Origin: Anolis sagrei
Lineage: Eukaryota > Chordata > Lepidosauria > Squamata > Anolidae
Reading direction: 5' to 3'
NCBI RefSeq assembly: GCF_037176765.1
Contig: NC_090034.1
Coordinates: 4,250,375 to 4,314,374, forward strand
DNA length: 64,000 bases
The translations under genes and the position numbers were made by a program. How positions within the stretch are numbered: the stretch's first letter is position 1; the number at the start of each line of letters is the position of its first letter. Below are positions 30,133 to 38,673 of the stretch, one piece after another. The notes below the pieces were generated by a model. That model was given only the letters and a program-made list of their open reading frames with translations, had not been told where the DNA came from and ran no database searches.

Positions 30133-32660
30133 GAAATTAAACTTTATTTGTACCCCGCTAGCATCTCCCGAAGGACTCGATGCGGCTTACAAAGGCCAAG
30201 GCCTCAATACACAACATAACAATACACCTAAAGCAAATTAAAACAATTAAAGCAGTATTAAAACAACAAAACCACAAGCAATAAACAATACATCAAACAG
30301 GATAAAACTAGGCCGGGCCAGAGTAAGGGTACAGGATTATAAGTCATTTCTGCTAGTCTTTTACTGTGCATGTTTTTGTTGATGAGATGGATCTTTATAT
30401 CCCTTAGCTGTCTTTAGTTATTACGAGAGGGCTCCACAAAATACTGTTTTTTTTTCTTGCTAGGTTATGACAGATTTATCGCAAAGTACATTGATGTGAA
30501 GAAGTGCGGCATTGGTGGTATTGCTATGATGTTAACGGGTTATGTCATCGTCAGCTACATCTGGAATTACAGCCATCTCAGTAAGGAAAACGTAATATTA
30601 TATGGTTGACAATTAATGTTGAAAATGTGTTTATCCTACAACTACTCTCCTCCTTTAATCGGTTTTTCTTTTAATCATTACATGTAGCCCGCCCATTGTC
30701 ACTGTGATTGTGTTTATTGTAATTTTATATTGTTATGTATTCACATGTTTTATGTATTTATGATGTTGTTTATTGTATTGTCGAAGGCTTTCATGGCTGG
30801 AATCACTAGGTTCTTGTGGGTTTTTTCGGGCTATAGGGCCAAGTTCTAGAGGCATTTCTCCTGACGTTTCGCCTGCATCTATGGCAAGTATCCTTGAGGA
30901 TGCTTGCCATAGATGCAGGCGAAACGTCAGGAGAAATGCCTCTAGAACATAGCCCGAAAAAACCCACAAGAACCTGATGTTGTTTATTGTTTGCGTTTTC
31001 GATTTTACTCTGTTGTAATTTGTTATTATGATTATTACATTTATTATTTTACTGTATTTATTATTACATTAATTATTTTACTTTATTATTGTTATTGTTA
31101 CATTTATTATTTCACTCTTATTAGTATTACATTTATTATTATATTTTATTATTACTCAAGCCGCTCCGAGTCCCCATCAGGGAGATGGTGGCAGGGTATA
31201 AATAAAGTTTATTATTTGGGTTGTTGTAGGTTTTTTGGGGCTATATGGCCATGGTCTAGAGGCATTCTCTCCTGACGTTTCACCTGCATCTATGGCAAGC
31301 ATCCTCAGAGGTAGTGAGGTCTCTTGGAACTAGGAAAAAGGGTTTATATATCTGTGGAAGTTTAGTTTATTATTATTATTCTCCCTGGTGGTGCAGCGGG
31401 TTAAACCATTGAGCTGCAGGACTTGTTGAACTTGCTGAAACCTACAACAACCCAGCAGGTGTGAATGTTGCAGTTAGCCAACTTGATTGACATTGAGTAA
31501 AATCAAAACATAAATAACAACATAATCAATGTATTGTCGAAGGCTTTCATGGCCAGAATCACTAGGTTGCTGTAAGTTTTTTCAGGCTATATGGCCATGT
31601 TCTAGAGGCATTCTCTCCTGACGTTTGGCCTGCATCTATGGCAAGCATCCTCAAGAGGTAGTGAGGTCTGTTGGAACTAGGAAGAAGGGTTTATATATCC
31701 GTGGAATGACCAGGGTGGGACAAAGAACTCTTGTCTGCTGGAACTAGGTGTGAATGTTTAGACTGACCACCTTGATAAGTATTTGACGGCCTGGCAGTGC
31801 CTCGGGTAATTTTTTGTTGAGAGGTGATTAAATGTCACACCTAGCTCCAACAGGCAAAAGTTCTTTGTCCTACCCTGGCCATTCCACAGATATATAAACC
31901 CTTTTTCCTAGTTCCAACAGACCTCACTACCTCTGAGGATGCTTGCCATAGATGCAGGCGAAACGTCAGGAGAGAATGCCTCCAGAACATGGCCATATAG
32001 CCTGAAAAAACCTACAACAACCCAGTGATTCCGGCCATGAAAGCCCTCGACAATGACATCTAATCACCTCTCAACAAAAGTTTGTTCTAGGCACTGTCAG
32101 GCCATTATATGCTAATCAAGGTGGTCAGTTGAAACATTCACACCTAGCTCCAGCAGACAAGAGTCCTTTGTCCCACCCTGGTCATTCCACAGATATATAA
32201 ACCCACTTTCCTAGTTCCAACAGACCTCACTACCTCTGAGGATACTTGCCATAGATGCAGGCGAAATGTCAGGAGAAAATGCCTCTAGAACATGGCCATA
32301 TAGCCCGAAAAAACCTACAACAACCCAGTGATTCCAACCACGAAAGCCTTCAACAATACATTGTTATTTAATTGTCATACAGAACTCATCAACTCGCGAA
32401 TTTCATAAATAACCTATTTTGCATCTTTAGGTTTTATTAAGTTTCCTAAATACCTTTTCGATTTCTCTTAATTGGTCTGAGAAAGTAAACAAAAAATGCC
32501 ACGAAAGCCTTAAACAACACAGTAAACAAAAATTGCCTCAAACAACCCCTTTGTGTTCAAGTTTACCCAGAATATACAATAATATCTCAAAAGTAAGGCA
32601 GCTTAAACTGACTGGTTTGTTTTGGTTCTAGAGCATGATCGCTGGAGGAAGTACCACTGA
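24928..32660 (+). CDS. ATP5MF: ATP synthase membrane subunit f, four coding exons
   Basis: Small subunit of the F1Fo ATP synthase peripheral/membrane sector in the mitochondrial inner membrane. Joining exons 24928-24943, 28842-28949, 30464-30580 and 32632-32660 gives 270 nt: 89 residues and a TGA. All introns are GT-AG and all junctions are phase 1. Recognisable family text: MADKP start as in birds, 'KRLLDVKVGQLPSWLATRDF', 'GYDRFIAKYIDVKKCGIGGI', one membrane helix (about 58-78, 'GIAMMLTGYVIVSYIW') and the conserved C-terminus HDRWRKYH. The start is fixed by the YY1-type AAGATGGCGG context and by exon length. 'RGCRG' before the GYDR motif is unusual compared with the AVQRG I remember from chicken. 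The gene is convergent with CPSF4. Intron 1 is 3.9 kb and largely a tandem array. Confidence 0.95.
25130..27285 (+). repeat. 171-bp tandem array in ATP5MF intron 1
   Basis: Thirteen units marked by 'gatgtccagggtgggagg' at 25173, 25333, 25503, 25672, 25842, 26012, 26180, 26351, 26522, 26693, 26864, 27035 and 27206. The last seven are exactly 171 bp apart; earlier ones are 160-170 bp and more diverged. The unit matches the inner part of a PLE terminal repeat (compare 'tgaccagggtgggacaaagg', 'gtgaatgtttcaactgacca' at 19845-19905). It begins about 185 bp after exon 1. A 385-codon minus-strand frame (27270-26113) is a by-product of the multiple-of-three period. Confidence 0.92.
27286..27335 (-). 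mobile_element. Vingi-like LINE 3' tip
   Basis: 'tttatttatcgtgtcaggag' and 'ttgtattgcatttttaacag' match the reversed 3' tail of the LINE family at 560-1457. Confidence 0.5.
27336..27597 (+). mobile_element. L2-like LINE 3' end
   Basis: Codes for 'RRAFTAVAPSLWNTLPP'-like text (gcagtggcaccatcactctg gaatactctgcc), then 'gtaagccactccgagcccaa', 'gcatataaatttgaataata' and (AAATA)n. Confidence 0.65.
27600..27700 (+). mobile_element. Old Penelope-like terminal repeat remnant
   Basis: 'cgcttgccacagatacatgc', 'cagacgtcaggagagaatgt' and 'catacagcccacagcaatcc' are a diverged form of the plus-strand PLE terminus. The hammerhead-like core is worn (GCCAGACGTC in place of GCGAAACGTC). Confidence 0.55.
27701..28830. 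other. Intron sequence; possible LTR-like stretch
   Basis: No exon before the acceptor at 28840. About 27930-28370 has an LTR-like layout: TATA-like 'ctataagg' at about 28172, then 'caataaagcac' about 115 bp downstream. I could not find matching termini or a target duplication, so the element call is weak. The remainder is AT-rich. Confidence 0.3.
28842..28949 (+). CDS. ATP5MF: ATP5MF coding exon 2
   Basis: Acceptor 'ttgcctcctag', donor GTGAGT. Encodes 'VPLQNKRLLDVKVGQLPSWL' and 'ATRDFTPVGIVRGCRGG'; 108 nt, phase 1 on both sides. Confidence 0.95.
29065..29185. mobile_element. Foldback MITE copy
   Basis: 'caggcgtgggccaacttcat', 'aggtgttttggacttcaact' and the inverted 'gaattgtgggagttgaaatc' are the two arms of the same foldback element as 47869-47961. 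Confidence 0.6.
29275..29790 (-). mobile_element. Long tRNA-headed SINE with L2-like tail
   Basis: On the minus strand it begins with a tRNA-like head ('attgtggcgcagccggctga'), runs through 'tagccagaaaaagtt'-type body, and ends 'ccgccctgagtcccctgcgg', 'ggcggaatataaaagctgca', (AAATA)n. Truncated copies are at 42725-43070 and 49010-49115. Confidence 0.65.
29838..30062 (+). mobile_element. tRNA-derived SINE (squamate type)
   Basis: 'ggggctgcggtggcacagtg' 'ggttaaaccgctgag' has a box A-like region and 'gatttgaatcc' is a box B-like word; the body 'gtgagctcccgctgttagcc' is typical of lizard SINEs. An internal deletion removes part of the body before 'gctccatgcagtcatgc'. Not a functional tRNA gene. 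Confidence 0.8.
30098..30420 (-). mobile_element. (ATT)n and L2-like 3' end
   Basis: (ATT)n at 30101-30133 is the reversed tail. 'aaactttatttgtaccccgc tagcatctcccgaagg' is the reversed L2-like 3' end, as at 43380-43420. Confidence 0.6.
30464..30580 (+). CDS. ATP5MF: ATP5MF coding exon 3
   Basis: Acceptor 'tttttcttgctag', donor GTAAGG. Encodes 'GYDRFIAKYIDVKKCGIGGI' and the membrane helix to 'WNYSHL'; 117 nt. Confidence 0.96.
30777..30974. mobile_element. Penelope-like hairpin insertion in ATP5MF intron 3
   Basis: Two PLE terminal-repeat halves head to head, flanked by the 16-bp duplication TGATGTTGTTTATTGT (30761-30776 and 30975-30990). The arms pair almost perfectly across about 95 bp. It lies about 200 bp after ATP5MF exon 3. 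Confidence 0.85.
31155..31218 (+). mobile_element. L2-like 3' tail
   Basis: 'caagccgctccgagtcccca tcagggagatgg' and 'gggtataaataaagtttatt' match the L2-like tails. Confidence 0.55.
31216..31440. mobile_element. PLE fragment joined to a SINE fragment
   Basis: 31216-31365 is a minus-sense PLE terminus ('gggttgttgtaggttttttg'). 31383-31440 is a SINE head ('ctggtggtgcagcgggttaa'). Both are truncated. Confidence 0.65.
31530..32365. mobile_element. Penelope-like terminal repeats, inverted pair plus extra copy
   Basis: A minus-sense terminus (31532-31850) meets a plus-sense one (31850-32055), followed by a second plus-sense copy (32056-32365). Plus-sense hammerhead-like core: CTGAGGA 31933-31939, GAAACGTC 31960-31967. 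It ends 270 bp before ATP5MF exon 4. Confidence 0.8.
32632..32660 (+). CDS. ATP5MF: ATP5MF coding exon 4 and stop
   Basis: Acceptor 'tttggttctag'. Encodes KHDRWRKYH then TGA at 32658-32660. Confidence 0.95.
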
Positions 32661-32785
32661 GAGCCACCGAACCAGAAGAATGCATTTTGCCGCTCTGGCG
32701 TCTAATGGGGGACCCTCTCAGCTGGAAGCAGCTCGGCTCTTACGTGTGGATTTCCGTTCTGGCATCAGTTATGTACCCCGAGACC

Positions 32786-32791
32786 AATAAA
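32786..32791 (+). terminator. ATP5MF poly(A) signal
   Basis: AATAAA about 125 nt after the ATP5MF stop, followed within 35 nt by GT-rich 'ctgtccatgtgacttgtgg'. It gives a short 3' UTR, as expected for this gene. Confidence 0.8.
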
Positions 32792-32845
32792 ATCTATACT
32801 GTCCATGTGACTTGTGGAACTTATTTGAATACTGTAAGAAGAGGA

Positions 32846-33885
32846 TTTTTATTTATCGTGTCATCAGCAACCATACAATTGTATTACATTTCTAACAGAA
32901 CAAAACAAGCAAACAGATAAAAAACACAAATTTTGCAAATTTGGTAGTTGATTAAATGTCCTTTGAGCAGTATCTGGCCCCTTGGAGTGCCTCTGGTGTT
33001 GCCGCAAGAAGGTCCTCCATGGTGCATGTGGCAGGGCTCAGGTTGCATTGCAGCAGGTGGTCAGTGGTTTGCTCTTCTCCACACTCGCATGTCGTGGTCT
33101 CCACTTTGTGGCCCCATTTCTTGAGGTTGGCTCTGCATCTCGTGGTGCCAGAGCACAGTCTGTTCAGTGCCTTCCAACTCGCCCAGTCTTCTGTGTGCCC
33201 AGGGGGAGTCTCTCATCTGGTATCACCCACGGATTGAGGTGCTGAGTTTGAGCCTGCCACTTTTGGACTCTCGCTTGCTGAGGTGTTCCAACGATGGTCT
33301 CTGTAGATCTTAGAAAACTATTTCTTGATTTAAGTCATTGATGATACCCAAACAGGGGATGAGCTGGAGATGCCACTGCCTTGGTCCTTTCACTATTGGC
33401 TGCTACTTCCTGGCGGATGTCAGGTGGTGCAATACCGGCTAAGCAGTGTAATTTCTCCAGTGGTGTAGGGCGCAGACACCCCGTGATAATGCGACATGTC
33501 TCATTAAGAGCCACATCCACTGTTTTAGCGTGGTGAGATGTGTTCCACACTGGGCATGCGTACTCAGCAGCAGAGTAGCATAGCGCAAGGGCAGATGTCT
33601 TCACTGTGTCTGGTTGTGATCCCCAGGTTGTGCCAGTCAGCTTTCGTATGATATTGTTTCTAGCACCCACTTTTTGCTTCATGTTCAGACAGTGCTACTT
33701 GTAGGTCAGAGCACGGTCCAGAGTGACTCCCAGGGATTTGGGTGTGCTGCAATGTTCCAGTGGGATTCCTTCCCAGGTAATAATCCTCAGAGCTCGGGAT
33801 GCTTGTCTGTTCTTGAGATGAAAGGCACATGTCTGTGTTTTAGATGGATTAGGGATCAGTTGGTTTTCCCTGGAATAGGCAGTAA
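32846..33885 (-). mobile_element. LINE (jockey/Vingi-like) 3' half
   Basis: Minus-strand frame includes 'KQKVGARNNIIRKLTGTTWG', 'SQPDTVKTSALALCYSAAEY', 'CLRPTPLEKLHCLAGIAPPD' and, after a frame change, the 3' region to 'tttatcgtgtcatcagcaac' reversed. It lies just past the ATP5MF poly(A) site. Confidence 0.8.
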
Positions 33886-33984
33886 GGATAGAGATTGTAG
33901 TTCATTGAATGGGAGACAATGGTACAAAACCCTGGTTAGCCACAGAAACTCATTGGGTGAGTTTCAGGAAGTCAAACCCTCTCT

Positions 33985-34205
33985 CTCAGGGAAAGTAAGA
34001 CCCCAGGTTTAACCCATTGTGCCAGCAGGACTGCTGACCGAAAGGTCAGCAGTTTGGATCCAGAGAGCAGGGTGAGCTCCAGCTGACATGAGAAGCCTCC
34101 CATAGGATGGTAAAACATCCAGGCATCTCCTGGTCAGCCAATTTTCTCACACCAGAAGCGACTTGCAGTTTCTCAAGTTGCTCCTGATATGGAAGAAAAA
34201 GAGAA
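33985..34205 (+). mobile_element. tRNA-derived SINE with LINE-type tail
   Basis: Head 'aggtttaacccattgtgcca' and 'accgaaaggtcagcagtttg gatccagagagcag', tail 'caccagaagcgacttgcagt ttctcaagttgctcctg'. The tail shares GTTGCTC-TGA-A-G with the 3' end of the Vingi-like LINEs. Confidence 0.75.
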
Positions 34206-35045
34206 AAGCAATGGTTCTCTGAAAAAACGTTAAGAAAACGCCACATAAGCCAGAAATCACTTTAAAGTACAGAGAATGTGGGTATTGCTAGCAATGCATT
34301 ATGAAGAACCGACAAAACAGTACAAATTGTGTTTCAAACTTGAATAAGTATAGGTTAACTTGCATTCTATTAATATACTAGCTGTCCCCTGCCACACGTT
34401 GCTGTGGCCCACTCTAGTGGTCATGGGTTCTGTGTGGGAGGTTTGGCCCAATTCTATTGTTGATGGGGTTCAGAATGCTCTGTGATTGTAGGTGAACTAT
34501 AAATCCCAGCAACTACAACTCCCAAATGTCAAGATTCTATTTTCCTCAAACTCCACCAGTGTTCACATTTGGGCATATTGAGTATTCATGTAGAGTTTGG
34601 TCCAGATCCATCATTGTTTGAATCCACAGTGCTCTCTGGATGTAGGTGAACTACAACTCCAAAACCAAAGGACACTGCCCACCAAACCCTTCTAGTGTTT
34701 TCTGTTGGTCATGGGAGAACTGTGTGCCAAGTTTGGTTCAATTCCATCATTGGTGGAGTTCAGAATGTGCTTTGATTGTAGCTGAATTATAAATCCCAGC
34801 AACTACAACTCCCAAATGTCAAGATTCTATTTTCCCCAAACTCCACCAGTGTTCACATTTGGGCATATTGAGTATTTGTTGTGTAGAGTTTGGTCCAGAT
34901 CCATCATTGAGTCCACAGTGATCTCTGGATGTAGGTGAACTACAACTCCAAAAGCAAAGAACACTGCCCACCAAACCCTTCCAGTATTTTCTGTTGGTCA
35001 TGGGAGAACTGTGTGCCCAGTTTGGTTCAATTCCATCATTGGTGG

Positions 35046-35830
35046 TGTGCTGGTACAGCTGTACCAGAAGCTCCCACTTGTTTTGCCTTGTATTAAGTGT
35101 TTGCTTGCAGCCCAAGGCTTGGGATTCTGCAGAAGGGTGGCTTCCTGTTAAAAGTTTGCATTTATAGGGCAGGCCCCTGTCCATCATCGTTAAGTTTGGT
35201 TCCGCCCCCTGTTCAGGACAATTGAGAAGGGAAGGGAGCCATTTTCAGTCAGTCTCAGCAAGGAAAGTCAATGTACAAGACTTGTACAGACTTCTCCTGT
35301 ACAAAGGCTTCAACCCTTAAGACTTCCCGGAGGAGAACAGTCTTAAGAGCAAAAGGATTCCCAAAGACTCTCAGGGAAACAGCCCTAAAGCTCTGAGGAA
35401 TTTCGGAGGGAAAAGCAGCTTTGAATATCTAAAACTCCAACTGAAGTGACTACAGGCCTACTGGTAGGTCCACTCGATGCTTTGAGACGCAGTTCAACCC
35501 GGTAGTGGCGCCCACATCAGTTAGGTTTAGGTTCACAGTTAGCCTGGGAGAAGTTTGGAAAGGGATTTTCCTTTAGAGTAAAGGTAAGAGTTAGAAGCCA
35601 CCAGTTGCACAAAAGCCTGGAAGCATTTGTTTAACATTTTGAAGATAAAGGAAGTTTCTGTTGATTGTTCACCAATAAAAGACTTTGTTATATTTCACAA
35701 ACCCTCTAAAGACTGTTTATGGTGAAAATCCTTAAGAATTTCTCTTCGGGCCCCCTGGCTTCCCGCTGGGCTAAAGTTACACGTCCTGTTTTAAAAGCAA
35801 TTTATTTCAAGCCCAGTGCATGACAGAACA
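35046..35830 (+). mobile_element. Lone LTR, 5-bp target duplication intact
   Basis: TGTGCTGGTACAGC ... TGACAGAACA, flanked by perfect GGTGG (35041-35045 and 35831-35835). 785 bp, poly(A) signal 'caataaaag' at about 35682. Same family as 6162-6952. No internal region, so a solo LTR; its family (Ty3/Gypsy-like or ERV-like) is undetermined. Confidence 0.88.
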
Positions 35831-36021
35831 GGTGGAGTTCAGAATGAGCTTTGATTGTAGCTGAACTATAAATCCCAGCAACTACAACTCCCAAATGACA
35901 AAAGGAATTTTTTTTGAGTGAAGGACATACATTGGGTTGTTAGGTGCCTTGTGTCCAAATTTGGTGTCAATTCGTCCAGTGGTTTTAGAGTTCTGTTAAT
36001 CCCACAAACGAACATTACATT

Positions 36022-36120
36022 CAGTTCTTGTGGGTTTTTTCGGGCTATATGGCCATGTTCTAGAAGCATTTCTCCTGACGTTTCACCTGCATCTATGGCC
36101 AGCTTCCTCAGAGGTGAGGT
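36022..36120. mobile_element. Short PLE terminal fragment
   Basis: 'gttcttgtgggttttttcgg' to 'catctatggccagcttcctc', flanked by CATTACATT (36013-36021 and 36121-36129). Confidence 0.75.
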
Positions 36121-36195
36121 CATTACATTTTTATTGATATAGATTCCTGAGGTAATGACAGAAGATAACACGAGGCACTTCTCTTAAAAAATATT

Positions 36196-36201
36196 TTTAA
36201 T
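36196..36201 (-). terminator. Candidate CPSF4 poly(A) signal (ATTAAA)
   Basis: TTTAAT on the plus strand reads ATTAAA on the minus strand. It is the only such hexamer I found in the 2.4 kb after the stop. The canonical AATAAA is found further down, at 36133-36128. Confidence 0.4.
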
Positions 36202-36459
36202 TGATCCTGGATGTGTCATTCTGAAACAGGACCCCATTTCTGTTCTTCCTGGGCACATATTGCTTTCCGCCCTGTGCCTTCAAGTTCGATTTGATGAAAA
36301 GTTTCAACAGACTGAGCATAGGAAAGAAAGACGTAAAGAAACAATCACGGCAGTTCTTTCAAGGCAAATTCCAGAGGCCTTGGCTTCCATTTGGTGTTAA
36401 GAGAACTGTAAACATGGGAGGCCTGCAAAAGTGTTTGGCTCAGAAAGGCAACCATTCTA

Positions 36460-36560
36460 ATGATGGGGTTGCTGTGAGTTTTCCGGGATGGGTGGCCATG
36501 TCCCAGCCCGGAAAACTCACAGCAACCCAGTGATTCCGGCCACAAAAGCCTTCGACAACA
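36460..36560. mobile_element. Short PLE-type hairpin
   Basis: 'gttgctgtgagttttccggg' and its complement 'cccggaaaactcacagcaac' are separated by about 16 nt, then 'cagtgattccggccac' and 'aaagccttcgacaac'. This is a variant PLE terminus subfamily; a related piece is at 6103-6145. Confidence 0.7.
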
Positions 36561-36711
36561 CATTCTAATGACTGGTCAGTCACTGCAGAAAATAGGAGTG
36601 CAAGAAAGTTCAAAAGGTATATATTTTTTTTGGCTCTGGATCCAAGTCTTCTCTGTAGCCCACACCCCAGAAGGACCTCCTTCTGAAAGCATGCAAACTT
36701 CTCACATGAAT

Positions 36712-37398
36712 TGTCGAAGGCTGTCATGGCTGGAATCACTAGGTTCTTGTAGGTTTTTTCGGGCTATAGGGCCATGTTCTGGAGGCAATTTTTCTCCTGA
36801 CGTTTCGCCTGCATCTATGGCAAGCATCCTCAGAGGTAGTGAGGTCTGTTGGAAATAGGACAATGGGTTTATATATCTGTGGAGTGACTGGGGTGGGGCA
36901 AAGACCTCTCTGCTGAAGCTAGGTGTGAATGTTTCAGCTGACCACCTTCATTAGCATTTGAAGGCCTGGTTGAGCCTGGGAAAATGTTCTGTTGAGAGGT
37001 GTTAAGATGTGCCTGGTTGTTTCCTCTCTGCTGTTTTGCTGTAGGAGACCATGAAAATGAACAAAATCTGGCTACCAGTATTAAAAAACTCTAAAATTAC
37101 TACAGCAAAACAGCAGAGAGGAAACAACCAGGCACATCTTAACACCTTTCAACAGAACATTTTCCCAGGCTCAGCCAGGCCTTCAAATGCTAATGAAGGT
37201 GGTCAGCTAAAACATTCACACCTAGCTTCAGCAGAGAGCTCTTTGCCCCACCCCAGTCATTCCACAGATATAAAACCCATTGTCCTATTTCCAACAGACC
37301 TCACTACCTCTGAGGATGCTTGCCATAGATGCAGGCGAAACGTCAGGAGAAATGCCTCTAGAACATGGCCCTATAGCCCGAAAAAACCTACAAGAACC
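36712..37398. mobile_element. Penelope-like inverted pair, about 300-bp arms
   Basis: A minus-sense terminus (36712-37036) and its plus-sense counterpart (37093-37398) are joined by about 55 bp coding for 'MKMNKIWLPVLKNS', the PLE ORF end. The arms match over almost their whole length, including 'gtttcctctctgctgttttg' and its complement. Plus-sense hammerhead-like core: CTGAGGA 37310-37316, GAAACGTC 37337-37344. Confidence 0.85.
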
Positions 37399-37412
37399 TA
37401 TTTGCACATGTA

Positions 37413-37630
37413 GGTTGTTGTAGGTTTTTCCGGGCTATATGGCCATGTTCTAGAGGCATTTCTCCTGACGTTTCGCCTGCGTCTATGGCAAGCATCCTCA
37501 GAGGTAGTGAGGATGCTTGCCATAGATGCAGGCAAAACGTCAGGAGAGAATGCCTCTAGAACATGGCCATATAGCCCGGAAAAACCTACAACAACCCAGT
37601 GATTCCGGCCATGAAAGCCTTCGACAATAC
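37413..37630. mobile_element. Penelope-like hairpin with TSD
   Basis: Head-to-head PLE termini, flanked by TTTGCACATGTA (37401-37412 and 37631-37642). It inserted directly beside the end of the previous inverted pair. Confidence 0.85.
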
Positions 37631-38604
37631 TTTGCACATGTACTTTGGCCAAAATGGTGACCGGACATGCCATTGCATATCTTCCATATGCCATCTTAGC
37701 AGGAAAAAGAGATGCTGGGGAAAGTTCTGGGACAGTGAGACATATTTCCATTTTCATAAGGGGTAAAAATTGCCCAGATAGCAAAATTAAAGGCAAGGAC
37801 TATACGTAGCCTGTATTTATCCCCACAGAGTTTGCACAAAAGTGACAAATGGAGAGGAACAAATTGGTAAATATTCCTTCACCCTTCCTATATTGGTAAT
37901 GGCTTCTAAGGCTGGAATCAATTTGATTTCGGTTCTCACAGATCAGATGTATATGAGGCTTATTCAATATTACCAATTGTCTTCAGATCAGGTGTATAAG
38001 CCTTATTCAACATTACCAATTGTCTTCTTAGGTCTATACTTGCTTCTCGTTTGGGCACGGAAAGGCCTTTGCAATCTGCTTCTATTTTGACATAATTCAA
38101 AGGCAAGCCCTCTACTTTTACCCAGATGCAGATAACTTTGCAGTGAATCCCTATTTCCTTCCTCCAAAACACAAAAAGAGATTGCTACAGTAAACTGTTC
38201 CCACCAGAAATCCTTGTTCCAAACACCTTAGAAGTTGTGTAATATACCTTGTCTTGTGTATTTTGTCATTCAACCAAAGACTGAAAAAAAAAATTGAAGG
38301 CTTCCGGGCCAAACATATGGAAACAATAAGTGCCTGTTCCGCACACTGGTTGTAAGGAGACATATGTATTAGGTTTGTCTTCACCCAATTTCTCCACAAA
38401 CAAAGGCAAATACAAGCTATTCTTTGTCCTTAAATAGCTGTATCTTCTTTCCTTAAGACATACAAAAAGAAGGCGACACATCAGTTGTTCACAGTTAACC
38501 AGTCCTTTCGAGACAGGCGTTCAGAAGACGTGAAACAGTTCCAAGAAAGTGGTATATACAATCCGGCTCCCATAAAAAAAAGTGCTGTACAATTTCACCA
38601 TGGC

Positions 38605-38673
38605 TCATTGTCCACTAAGAAAAGCCAAATGTCCTTTGGTACATCTGTTGGCATAATGTCCTTTTTCACCACA
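38605..38673 (-). CDS. CPSF4: CPSF4 coding exon 8 and stop
   Basis: Acceptor 'tttcccaacag'. Encodes '[20 protein letters not shown]' GQ then TGA (TCA at 38605-38607). Confidence 0.95.
   Translation of the reverse strand, partial: CGEKGHYANRCTKGHLAFLSGQ

Larger units (their letters stand above)
34378..36146 (+). repeat. Unclassified interspersed repeat, interrupted by an LTR and a PLE
   Basis: Starts 'tagctgtcccctgccacacg ttgctgtggcc' and ends 'aacgaacattacat|ttttattgatatagat'. Repeated internal modules are shared with the hAT elements. Interrupted by the solo LTR 35046-35830 and a 99-bp PLE piece 36022-36120. It carries no protein. The family is abundant in lizards in my memory, but its transposition type is unknown to me. 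Confidence 0.65.
36185..38604 (-). other. CPSF4: Probable CPSF4 3' UTR
   Basis: Runs from the CPSF4 stop to the first plausible poly(A) signal on the minus strand, ATTAAA at 36201-36196. It holds three groups of inverted PLE repeats (36460-36560, 36712-37398, 37413-37630). The extent is inferred; an earlier non-canonical site is possible. Confidence 0.5.

Noticed and set aside
32687-32920. Extra coding frame after ATP5MF
   Set aside because: Covers the 3' UTR, passes the poly(A) site and runs into a LINE tail.
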